DNA of 33,033 nucleotides from JANQTF01 sp036835375 (lineage in GTDB: Bacteria > Bacteroidota > Bacteroidia > J057): the NCBI GenBank assembly GCA_036835375.1, contig DAITMB010000052.1, positions 1-33,033 on the forward strand, written 5' to 3'. Of this stretch, positions 9,401-16,476 are shown piece by piece; within the stretch, counting starts at the first letter, position 1, and every line of letters begins with the position of its first letter. The position numbers were made by a program, and so were the translations under genes. Below the pieces are notes generated by a model. It made no database searches. It had not been told where the DNA came from and was given only the letters and a program-made list of their open reading frames with translations.

Positions 9401-9754
9401 CTCCACTTCGCTCAGCGTGAGTTCAGATGGCTCGAGGCTAAAGCTCACGCGGAGCGTGTTGCCCAGACCCACATTGTAGCCCGATTCTTCGATACCGGTA
9501 AAACCCGCATAGGTAGCGCGGATGGTGTAAGGACCACCGGGGCGGACGTTGGGGATGTAGAAGCGACCGTCTTCGAGGGTCAAAGCTCCATAGGAGGTCT
9601 GCGTGGGTTCATGGATCACCATGATCGTCGCGCTGCTGAGTTGCTCCCCTTCGGCGCTACGAACTTCGCCCGAAATGGCAGAGCTGGTCACCTGTCCGAA
9701 GACGGTGGTAGCGGTTAAAAGGCAGAGAAACAGCTGTAAAAGTACTCTTTTCAT
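6455..9754 (-). CDS. Oar-like TonB-dependent outer-membrane receptor
   Basis: A 1099-residue outer-membrane protein. ATG at 9754 gives a clear signal peptide (MKRVLLQLFLCLLTATTVFG) cut before Gln. The open frame extends 38 codons further upstream but without signal-peptide character. Residues about 25-110 form a carboxypeptidase-regulatory-like beta domain (ISGEVRSAEGEQLSSATIMV, GYNVGLGNTLRVSFSLEP). The plug follows (ALNALPTISRSISDFTRL, NNYSIDGNIYNNNFGLGR, DAIEEVQVNLAPYDVRQGGF), then a long beta-barrel ending in WSAQIGVRYLFN. The wording of the plug matches the Oar family, known from Myxococcus, where Oar is required for developmental signalling and release of a secreted protease. In Bacteroidota such proteins are common and often abundant, with unknown cargo. 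It has its own terminator and a long non-coding upstream region, so it is probably monocistronic. No SusD partner is present. Confidence 0.92.
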   Translation of the reverse strand: MKRVLLQLFLCLLTATTVFGQVTSSAISGEVRSAEGEQLSSATIMVIHEPTQTSYGALTLEDGRFYIPNVRPGGPYTIRATYAGFTGIEESGYNVGLGNTLRVSFSLEPSELTLSEVEITSSRSDLFTPDRKGTGNNVGQEALNALPTISRSISDFTRLTPQSNGGSFGGRDERFNNYSIDGNIYNNNFGLGRGQFAGSNPVSLDAIEEVQVNLAPYDVRQGGFSGASVNAITRSGTNQLQASVYSYYRDERFLGTKIGEQDLSASSASTRIVGGRVGGALIKDRLFFFVSVEQETADNPGPQKVATRDGLAPDGLLVSRVPARRLDSVREQMLALYDYETGPYEGYNFANNALRLNARLDFNINQNHKLMVRFNRFQAFRDTEVNGNSLRYHPSALRYFNTNRTGIEAMNFRNSHYSIDNNVTSVVAELNSILTPKMSNNFRVGYTAINDPIRSVPGGQDFPFIEVMEFDGTTPLYYMTLGNELFTVGNLLSNQVFNITNNFNYFAGAHSFTAGVNFELQNFQNAFNPTVNGVYRYNSYDNFVASVIEGDESVRPDLFLQGYSFLGPGDLPTDNTRFAQLGVYVQDDWQATSNINVSLGLRVDMPFYPIDLPNNPKLDELNLEFTNPRNDATVVPDVSVLPSVNPLVQPRVGINWDVFGDRKTQVRAGSGLFSGRIPFVWISNQVNGNGVTRGGYGLTPDQWGVDGNPEWRGFQDDVTFYRPAPEDLEATVSNTYALTDTDFRLPMVWRSNLAVDQQLPGGFVATVEGIYSRDLNGPLAVNINTNEAPSQVNIGNGAVSYPRWPAGPADYYTNQDFRDLILLTNINEGFYASVTFQLQKTFGNAISASVAYTRSVARDYGLEGGSQAASLWPNQVQDEDRNDPQLGFSRFDQPHRVVGYLSVNTSAFNPKNTTTFSLFYDGRTPGRFSYAYSGNWGDGSQRMIFVPENQAQSNLVDIPGGATAGQQWTDLDNYIEQDPYLSTIRGQVAERNGGILPFLHRFDFRMLQDINLSNNDAHKLQLSLDILNIGNFINSEWGVLKTPFQRNLLNFTGTDAQGNAQFVLNTIPGTSEFATESFRPVFALSQTWSAQIGVRYLFN

Positions 9755-10056
9755 GAAACTTGGATTGATGAACTTGAGTTTGGAATGATTCAAAAAGTCT
9801 AAACTGAGTGTTGGGGTTCCGAATCCATCTGCGAAATGCTTTGAAGCCACGAGAAAGATTTCACCCATATCGGGTGCAAAGCTGCTTAGCCAATGTTACC
9901 AGAGTTTTACCAAAGAGGAACGGCAGTATAAATTGGAGCGCAAAACGACAATGAACTTCAGAGCGATATTCGCAGGTCATAGGGTATAATTATCTCATTG
10001 TTATTATTTTATGATTACCAACCCCTCCTCTCCACCTTGCATACATACTTAATCAC

Positions 10057-10091
10057 AAAAGCCCCGCTGGTGAAAAACACCAACGGGGCTT
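10057..10091 (-). terminator. Orphan intrinsic terminator or attenuator in the receptor leader region
   Basis: Arms at 10061-10072 and 10078-10089 form a 12-bp stem with a five-base loop. On the minus-strand RNA every position pairs, including one G-U wobble (10067 with 10083). On the plus-strand RNA the same position is a C/A mismatch. The minus strand also has a UUUU tail (10057-10060), so it is the likely functional strand. No gene ends upstream of it on that strand. It lies about 300 bases before the receptor start codon. It could end a small RNA or attenuate the receptor transcript. Confidence 0.75.
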
Positions 10092-10179
10092 GAGACACGA
10101 ACATCAAAGATGGAGCCCAGACAATGGCGAGTCAATTTGAAGATTCACCTGCAACATCCTCAGCTTTGTGGACTCTGGG

Positions 10180-10214
10180 TGTGTTGAAGTAAACTAGCCT
10201 CAACATTCAACACA
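10180..10214. repeat. Inverted repeat in the non-coding region
   Basis: TGTGTTGAA (10180-10188) is matched by TTCAACACA (10206-10214) around a 17-base loop: nine perfect base pairs, with a possible G-U pair beyond. It sits about 90 bases upstream, on the minus strand, of the orphan terminator, so both could belong to one structured RNA. Alternatively it is a protein-binding site. Confidence 0.4.
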
Positions 10215-10467
10215 TGGTGACGACGGGTTGAGTGTTAAAGCAAAATTCGCTGGCGGTCGGAGATTGACGAAAATCAGGGAATTTGTTTAACGGTCCTGGT
10301 TGAGGCTCACGATAGAATTGTCATGCGGTAATGCCTAATACTCCTCATCCTTTTCCTTCAATCATAAAATGTGCTATACACCAGCATCGTTCCACTAGAT
10401 AGACTGAGTAAGAATCTTCATACCCGAGGCCAAGCCCCCCTCCGCTCCCCAACCAACCTTCCACCAG

Positions 10468-10485
10468 AATGCAATCGATTGCATT
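10468..10485. promoter_or_regulatory. Perfect 18-bp palindrome of LacI-operator type
   Basis: AATGCAATCGATTGCATT is its own reverse complement with the axis at a central CG. A central CG with TGCAAT-type half-sites is the usual form of operators bound by LacI-family regulators, which often control sugar-use genes. It lies 167 bases before the GH105 start codon. No LacI-family gene is in the window, so a regulator encoded elsewhere would be needed. No second copy was noticed upstream of the other genes of the locus. Confidence 0.55.
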
Positions 10486-10652
10486 TTCGATGGCAAATTC
10501 ACAACTTGGAGGCTGTCTTCTAAGATACGCGGAGCATGGCGGGTGGGTCCTGTTGCCCCTAGTACGCCCATTTCGCTTAGATAAAGAAGGCAGGTTCCGA
10601 TGTCAGCCTACTTTTTGATGTCCATCTACAGATCCAAAACCAACTACAAGCG

Positions 10653-11759
10653 ATGAAACAATTCCTTCTCGTGATGGCCTTGGCGGCCTGCCAGGCTAGT
10701 TTTTTTTCCAGCCATGCGATGGCCCAAGGCAGTACCTTACAGGCTGCGCCTATTCTCGAAGTGATGCACCGCACGGCGCGCTGGCAATTGGAGCACCCGT
10801 ATCCTCAGCGCTCCCCACTCGACTGGCTCGATGGGGCCTTCTATACCGGCTTGTGGGCCTTGTATGAAAAAACCGAAGAGAGCAGGTATGCCAATGAGCT
10901 GCTGGCGCTGGGCCAGCGCTCGCACTGGAAAACCCTCAACGATGTGTATCACGCGGACCGACTCACCATCGCTCAGGTATTTGCGGACATGTATCTGCAC
11001 TACAAAGATCCTCAGATGCTCGGGCCTGTGCAATGGGTGATGGACATGCACGTGGACAGAAAGTCCCCTGCCGATGTGAGATTTGAAGGCAATCCCTACA
11101 AATTTGAATGGTGGACTTGGTGTGATGCGCTCTACATGGCGCCGCCTGCTTTTGCGCGGGTGTATGCGGCCACGGGCGAGAGGAAGTACCTGGACTATCT
11201 CGACAAGCATTGGTGGATCACTTCGGATTATCTCTATGATTCGACCGAATGCCTGTTTTATCGGGATGACCGGATTTTTGATCTAACAACGGCCAATGGG
11301 CAGAAGGTCTTCTGGTCGCGGGGCAACGGCTGGGTGATGGGTGGCTTGGTGCGGGTGCTGGAGCACATGCCCGAAGATTATCCGAGCCGGGCGCGATTTG
11401 AAGATCAATATGCTTGCATGGCAAAAAAGATCGCCGCGATCCAAGGCAAAGACGGACTGTGGCGCTCTAGCTTGCTCGACGCAGAGGAGTATCCGGTTGG
11501 GGAGTCGAGTGGTTCTGCCTTTTTCTGCTATGCATTTGCCTGGGGGATCAACCACGGGTTGCTGTCCCGAAAGGAGTATCTGCCGGTTGTAGAAAAGGCT
11601 TGGAAAGGCTTGGTAAACAATGTGAATGATGCGGGGCGGCTTGGCTATGTGCAGCAAGTAGGATACACCCCTGAGTCAATCAAGGAAGACGATTGGCAGG
11701 TGTATGGTACTGGAGCGTTTTTGCTCGCGGGATGCGAGATCTTGTCCATGATTGAATAA
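10653..11759 (+). CDS. GH105 unsaturated rhamnogalacturonyl / glucuronyl hydrolase
   Basis: A 368-residue exported enzyme. The signal peptide is MKQFLLVMALAACQA through HAMAQ, with the mature start near Gly 26. The fold is an (alpha/alpha)6 barrel of the GH88/GH105 clan, which hydrates and removes the 4,5-unsaturated uronic acid left at the non-reducing end when lyases cut pectin-type polysaccharides. Supporting motifs are WLDGAFYTGLWALYE near residue 58, the HADRLTIAQ region, FEWWTWCDALYMAPPAF with Asp 158 as the probable general acid/base (equivalent to Asp 143 of YteR), and WSRGNGW at 221-227, a hallmark of the family. Length matches typical GH105 enzymes. It opens a plus-strand carbohydrate locus. 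A LacI-type palindrome lies upstream and a strong stem-loop follows. The exact substrate (rhamnogalacturonan I versus another unsaturated uronide) cannot be read from sequence. Confidence 0.9.
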   Translation: MKQFLLVMALAACQASFFSSHAMAQGSTLQAAPILEVMHRTARWQLEHPYPQRSPLDWLDGAFYTGLWALYEKTEESRYANELLALGQRSHWKTLNDVYHADRLTIAQVFADMYLHYKDPQMLGPVQWVMDMHVDRKSPADVRFEGNPYKFEWWTWCDALYMAPPAFARVYAATGERKYLDYLDKHWWITSDYLYDSTECLFYRDDRIFDLTTANGQKVFWSRGNGWVMGGLVRVLEHMPEDYPSRARFEDQYACMAKKIAAIQGKDGLWRSSLLDAEEYPVGESSGSAFFCYAFAWGINHGLLSRKEYLPVVEKAWKGLVNNVNDAGRLGYVQQVGYTPESIKEDDWQVYGTGAFLLAGCEILSMIE

Positions 11760-11817
11760 GACCTATCACTGCGTGCGCGCAGTTTGCGAAGCGCTCCTAG
11801 AAAAAAGTCTTTGAACT

Positions 11818-11863
11818 AAGCCTGAGAATCATCTCGACTGACCGAGCTGATTTTCAGGCTTTT
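11818..11863 (+). terminator. Stem-loop terminator after the GH105 gene
   Basis: AAGCCTGAGAATCA (11818-11831) pairs with TGATTTTCAGGCTT (11848-11861). All 14 positions pair on the plus-strand RNA because 11826/11853 is a G-U wobble; on the other strand it would be a mismatch. The loop contains a further 4-bp stem (CTCG/CGAG). The 3' side ends in CTTTTA. It lies 58 bases after the stop codon and suggests that GH105 is transcribed separately from the TonB receptor that follows. Confidence 0.8.
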
Positions 11864-12032
11864 ACATGGATAGAATACGATTTTCCACCCCCTTAGAGAT
11901 TTTTTTTATCTTAAATACATCCAATTTCCCTTTATCTACTACAAGGGCATCGTTTCCGGCGGATCCATTCATGTGCAGAGCATGTCAAGCGATCTGACAG
12001 TCCAATATGTTTCCCTAACTACTACTCGAGAT

Positions 12033-14578
12033 ATGAAGTTTTTTCTTCTGTTCACACGATTCATGTTCTTGGCCTGTTGTCTGGCTTCCCTTCCTCTGAT
12101 GGCACAGCAAGGCAGTATCAGGGGGTCAGTCTCCGACAGCACAGAGCGCCTCATCGGCGCTACGGTTTATGTAGAAGACATCTCCTCCATTGGTGCCATC
12201 ACCGATGTGTATGGCGATTTTAGAATGGGGAATGTTCCCGAGGGTGCTCATATCCTGGTGGTGAATTATCTTGGTTATGAAAGCCAGCGATTGGAAGTTT
12301 TTGTCAAAGAGGGAGAAGAGACTTTCCTCGAAGTTGTCATGGAGGGCGTGGGCGTGTTGGGGGAAGAAGTGGTGATTTCGGCGCAGAAACGCGGGCAAAC
12401 ACAGGCCATCAACCAGCAGCTCAATGACGACCGAATTGCCAATATTGTCTCGTCGGACCGCATTCAGGAGCTTCCTGATGTGAATGCGGCTGAAGCCATT
12501 GGCCGATTGCCGGGTGTGTCACTCAACAGGAGCGGAGGCGAAGGTCAAAAGGTCGTCATCCGAGGCTTGGCACCTAAGTTTAGTGCGATCACGATCAATG
12601 GTGTGCGCTTGCCCTCCAATTCTGCTACCGACCGATCTGTCGATCTTTCTCTTATCGCGCCAGAGCTTCTCGACGGCATAGAGGTATTTAAATCTCCCCT
12701 TCCAGACATGGATGCCGAGGCGATAGGCGGCACGGTGAACCTCAGAATTCGAAAAGCGCCCGAAACTCCCAAGCTCATGATCAAGGGCCTCGGCGGTTAC
12801 AATGATCTGGAGAGGCAGTTGGGTGATTACAAGGCTGTGGTGCAGACTAGCAGAAGAATTCTGAATAACAAGGTGGGCGTGATCGCGCAGGGGAGTGCCG
12901 AGCGATTCAACAGAAGTGGGGATTTTATCACGTATAACTGGCGCCAGGGCAGAACTGATTCGCTAGGAAACACAGAAATTCTGGGTGGATCGCTTCAAAC
13001 AGAGGATCGGTCCGAGATCCGAAGGCGATACAACGGCAGCTTAGCCTTGGATTATGCCCCTACCGAACGCCACAAGTTCTCCTTTTTTGGGGTGTATAGC
13101 CGGACCGACCGCGATCAGTTCCAGAGTATTGAGCAGTATAATCCCTCGAACCAGGAAATCGAGTATGCTGGGAGAGATCTGGAAACCAGCCTCTCGCTGT
13201 ATAGCATGTCCCTTTTTGGCGAGCACGAGCTGGGTCCAGCGACACTCGATTGGAGTCTCTCCAGCTCGCAGTCGTTGGGGCAAACCCCTTATGAGTTCTA
13301 NNNNNNNNNNNNNNNNNNNNNNNNNNNNNNNNNNNNNNNNNNNNNNNNNNNNNNNNNNNNNNNNNNNNNNNNNNNNNNNNNNNNNNNNNNNNNNNNNNNN
13401 TGAATTCCAGGCTCAATGAAGATCTGGTCAGAGACTGGTATCAAGCACAGGCACCTATCTTGAATGAAGATCGCACGATTTTGCTAGATCGATACTCAGT
13501 GCTGGAGACCATCGGGGCAGGGTATGGGATGATCAAATTCAAGGTCGGAAACTTGCTGACCGTGATTCCCGGATTTCGCTACGAATATTCAGACAACAGT
13601 TATCAGGCAGGCCTTTCCACCGTGAGTGGTCGCTATGGCGTGAACGGATTTTACCGAGACACGACTACCACCCAGACCTATGGCTTGTTTCTCCCTCATC
13701 TCCACGTGAAGGTACAGCCCCTGCCCTGGCTCGACATTCGTGCATCCTACGCTCATACCATGGCCCGCCCGGACTATCAATTCATCACTCCAAGATTTCA
13801 GATCGATCAAAATGCACAGATTATCCGGGCAGGAAATCCTTCCCTGACATACGCCCTGTCCCGAAACTATGATGTGCAGGTGTCAGCCTATGACAAGTTG
13901 ATTGGGTTGTTCACCATCGGTGCGTTCATCAAGGATATTGACAATATATTTATTCCGGTGACCAATCAGTTGGTGAATGATTCGGTGGCCAATGTCTTTG
14001 GCTGGCCAGGATATGATGGGTATCAGATTCAAACGTACGTGAATTTGAATCAATCCCGGGTGTGGGGATTTGAAGTGGATCTTCAGACCTACTTCGCCTT
14101 CTTGCCTGAGCCTTTCAATCGATTTGTGCTCAACGTGAATTACACCCGCCTGTTCTCCGAAACAGAGGTCTTTTTTCTTACTTCAGAGACCCGGCTCGTA
14201 CGGCCTTTTCCGCCGATCGTAGAGACAATATTTACGACCAACACCCGCACAGTGAGCATTCCCAGCCAGCCTCCCCACATTCTGCATTTGTCGCTGGGCT
14301 ACGAGGTCAACCGCTTCTCTGCACGGGTTTCGGGTATTTATCAAGGAGCACAAGCCACGACCTATTCACTCAACAAAGACTTTGACCGTTATACTCGGCA
14401 GTTTTGGCGCTGGGATGCATCGGTGAAGCAAGGGGTCGGAAAGCACCTCAACTTGTTTCTCAACCTCAACAACATTTCCAACCAGAGAGACATCACCTTT
14501 ATCCGGGACATCTCCTTCCTGAATAACATTCAAAGCTATGGCTTCACAGGCACCATCGGTGCGCAGTATAATTTTTAA
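12033..14578 (+). CDS. TonB-dependent receptor for carbohydrate uptake, interrupted by assembly gap
   Basis: An outer-membrane receptor, with 422 residues before the gap and 391 after. ATG at 12033 gives the signal peptide MKFFLLFTRFMFLACCLA ending at MAQ. The same frame is open 20 codons further upstream without signal-peptide character. Residues about 25-110 are a carboxypeptidase-regulatory-like domain (GSIRGSVSDSTERLIGATVY). The plug carries ELPDVNAAEAIGRLPGVSL, VVIRGLAPKFSAITINGVRL and DAEAIGGTVNLRI. This is the wording of the large proteobacterial-type receptor class typified by TIGR01782, not the SusC class, and the two visible parts end in a barrel closing with GTIGAQYNF. The flanking frames differ by two, consistent with a gap whose true size is not 100. 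It sits among glycan enzymes with no SusD, so it probably imports oligosaccharides alone. A nonsense mutation inside the gap cannot be excluded. Confidence 0.88.
13301..13400. other. Assembly gap (100 N) inside the TonB receptor gene
   Basis: Exactly 100 N. The codon frame before the gap and the open frame after it agree only if the true number of missing bases is 2 modulo 3, so the placeholder length (1 modulo 3) is not the real one. Confidence 0.98.
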
Positions 14579-14684
14579 TCTTTCACAATCAGGATGGGCC
14601 TTGGTAGAATTTTCTCCTACCACAGTCTGACATATCCTGAATCACCTTTCTGAACTACTGTTCCAAAACCAAAATCAACTCAAA

Positions 14685-16277
14685 ATGAAAAATGCTACAC
14701 TTTCCATTCTCGCCTTCGTTTTCACCCTCGTATGGACGCAGGCAGATCTCCAGGCACAGCGTCTCGTGCCAGTTCCTTCAGATCCACTGGCCCTCACGGA
14801 CCTCTTCCCTATTGTGATGGGTGACACCACCGCGACAGGAGAGCGGGTGGACAACAACACCATCTATGTACTCGACAACGGCGGTGCTTATGCCACTTCA
14901 GGCCGACTCGTGAACACGCCCACGTGGGCACTACAATTTCAAGCAGCTGACCTCAACAACACTGATGTCAAACCGGTGATCACCCGCATCCCTAACGCGA
15001 GCGGGGGCTATCCAGACCTTATTTATGCAGGCGGAGACCTAACTGTCAAAAATGTGTGGCTCATTATTGGAGAGCGCGCCGGAGGACAAGAACATGATTT
15101 CGCTCGCCTCAGGATCAATGGCGAAGGTTCCACCGTGAGAATGGAAGATTGTATTTTGGAGAAAGAGCGTGGGGGCTTCATTCACGTACGGGCCGACGGC
15201 GTCAAAATCTTTATCAATCGCTGTGTCATGCGCAATGGCGGAAACCGAAGAATCCTCCAAGGGAATGGCCGGGCCATTGACGCCAGAAACTTTGCCATCG
15301 ACACCCTGGTGTTTACCAACAACACAGTGTATAACCTCATTGACCGCGTGTTTCGGAGCCAGGGAGCTGTGCTACCACACAATTACCTCGAATTTGATCA
15401 CAACACCATCTTCAACGTTGCAGGCCGTCATGGGTGCTTCCAGTTTGGCAGGGTGAACACGGTGAAATTCACCAACAACATCCTCATGAATCCCCTCATG
15501 CTTGGAACCTCTCCCATCTATACCGATGAGCAAAACCAGCCCGACAACGAGGCGCACAAGGTCTTCACCATGGACACGGTATATGCCGCGACCAATATCA
15601 CCATGACTGGCAACAATGTCTTCTGGACCCAGGATGTGATTGATGCATGGGCCTTGCATGACTCCGTGAGCCGCCCGGACGTGCTTTCCAGACTCGTCAA
15701 GCAAGTGCTAGGCGCAGATACAACTGATGCTTTCTTCGAAGAGGTGATCACCTTCCCCAATGTGCCGCAGAATATCACCCAGTATGTGATCGACCTGTAC
15801 AACAATCCGAACGCAGACGACATGTTTGACTTCGTTGTGGAAGACATTTCGCTCGCCGGTACCTCATTCGACAACGGGTATCTCTTCGATTTCAGTCAAT
15901 TCAACATTTGCTATGATCCCAGCACCGTTTCCGCCACAGCCTCTGACATTAGCGGAGCCATCGGCAATATCAGCGGATGTAGCGAACTGCTGGCACTGGA
16001 TATTTCCGAAGCAGAAGCGGCCATGATCGACTTCAAGGTGGTGCCCAATCCAGTGGTGGATGGAGCCGAAATTCAATTCCAGCTCCGCCAGAATACGAAT
16101 GTAGTCGTTAGCATGATGGACCTCCAAGGCCGTACCGTGAAGGTACTCGCCAATGGTTCCATGGTAGGTGTGCAACGGATCGCTCTCGACACGAGGGAGC
16201 TGACCGAGGGGATGTATTTCCTTCGTCTCAGCATGCCCGAAGGAAGTTTGATTCAAAAGGTTGTAGTTCGCAAATAG
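14685..16277 (+). CDS. T9SS-secreted parallel beta-helix protein (pectate-lyase-like fold)
   Basis: A 530-residue secreted protein. The signal peptide is MKNATLSILAFVFTLVW through LQAQ. The middle (about residues 95-300) shows repeated short strands with N/V/I ladders typical of right-handed beta-helices: LTVKNVWLIIG, STVRMEDCILEKERGGF, VKIFINRCVMRNGG, DTLVFTNNTVYNL, NYLEFDHNTIFNV, NTVKFTNNILMNP, TNITMTGNNVFW. The C-terminal 80 residues are a type A T9SS sorting domain: VVPNPVVDGAEIQF, then MMDLQGRTVKVL, and ending EGMYFLRLSM...KVVVRK. It is therefore exported through the outer membrane and anchored or released at the surface. The fold is shared by pectate, alginate and chondroitin lyases, but I see no catalytic signature that decides the reaction. 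In this locus it could be the lyase that makes the GH105 substrate, or a glycan-binding protein. Confidence 0.85.
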   Translation: MKNATLSILAFVFTLVWTQADLQAQRLVPVPSDPLALTDLFPIVMGDTTATGERVDNNTIYVLDNGGAYATSGRLVNTPTWALQFQAADLNNTDVKPVITRIPNASGGYPDLIYAGGDLTVKNVWLIIGERAGGQEHDFARLRINGEGSTVRMEDCILEKERGGFIHVRADGVKIFINRCVMRNGGNRRILQGNGRAIDARNFAIDTLVFTNNTVYNLIDRVFRSQGAVLPHNYLEFDHNTIFNVAGRHGCFQFGRVNTVKFTNNILMNPLMLGTSPIYTDEQNQPDNEAHKVFTMDTVYAATNITMTGNNVFWTQDVIDAWALHDSVSRPDVLSRLVKQVLGADTTDAFFEEVITFPNVPQNITQYVIDLYNNPNADDMFDFVVEDISLAGTSFDNGYLFDFSQFNICYDPSTVSATASDISGAIGNISGCSELLALDISEAEAAMIDFKVVPNPVVDGAEIQFQLRQNTNVVVSMMDLQGRTVKVLANGSMVGVQRIALDTRELTEGMYFLRLSMPEGSLIQKVVVRK

Positions 16278-16300
16278 GATGAAGCTTTAGTAAGTAGGTA

Positions 16301-16381
16301 GGGGAGGCATGTTCCATGCTCAGGGTCGAGGAAGAGATTCCCTTCCCGATGGGTGGATGTGGCCTCCCCTTTTATTTTATT
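16301..16381 (+). terminator. Terminator-like hairpin after the beta-helix gene
   Basis: GGGGAGGC (16301-16308) pairs with GCCTCCCC (16362-16369), and A 16300 pairs with T 16370. The stem is followed directly by a T-rich tail (TTTTATTTTATT). The 53-base loop holds a smaller stem (GGAAG/CTTCC). It starts 23 bases after the stop codon and probably separates the beta-helix and GH2 transcripts. Confidence 0.72.
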
Positions 16382-16435
16382 CCTGTGACATGAAGCAGGT
16401 GTTTGATGATCGCCAGAATCTATTTTTTGCATTTT

Positions 16436-16463
16436 CTACCCCGTTTTTTCTACCCCGTTTTTT
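16436..16463 (+). repeat. Two perfect tandem 14-bp repeats in the GH2 leader
   Basis: CTACCCCGTTTTTT occurs twice with no spacer, at 16436-16449 and 16450-16463. The second copy ends 13 bases before the ATG at 16477 that begins the signal peptide. It could be a direct-repeat binding site for a regulator, or a slippage product in the untranslated leader. Confidence 0.85.
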
Positions 16464-16476
16464 AGTTACCATACTT

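Larger units (their letters stand above)
9755..10652. other. Long non-coding region between divergent genes
   Basis: This 898-base stretch separates the Oar-like receptor (minus) from the GH105 gene (plus). I see no credible coding frame in it on either strand. It holds an orphan minus-strand terminator (10057-10091), an inverted repeat (10180-10214) and an 18-bp perfect palindrome (10468-10485), listed separately. It is long for a bacterial intergenic region and is the best place in the window to look for a small RNA or a regulated leader. Confidence 0.75.

Noticed and set aside
6344..9718. Long open frames on the plus strand opposite the Oar-like receptor (for example 6344-7504 and 8507-9718)
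   Set aside because: They are antisense shadows of a long gene with a strong codon pattern. Their translations resemble no protein family and lack the composition of real proteins.
10057..10350. Cobalamin or other known riboswitch upstream of the Oar-like receptor
   Set aside because: I looked on the minus strand for a B12-box-like core and other familiar riboswitch motifs and saw none. Only generic stem-loops are present.
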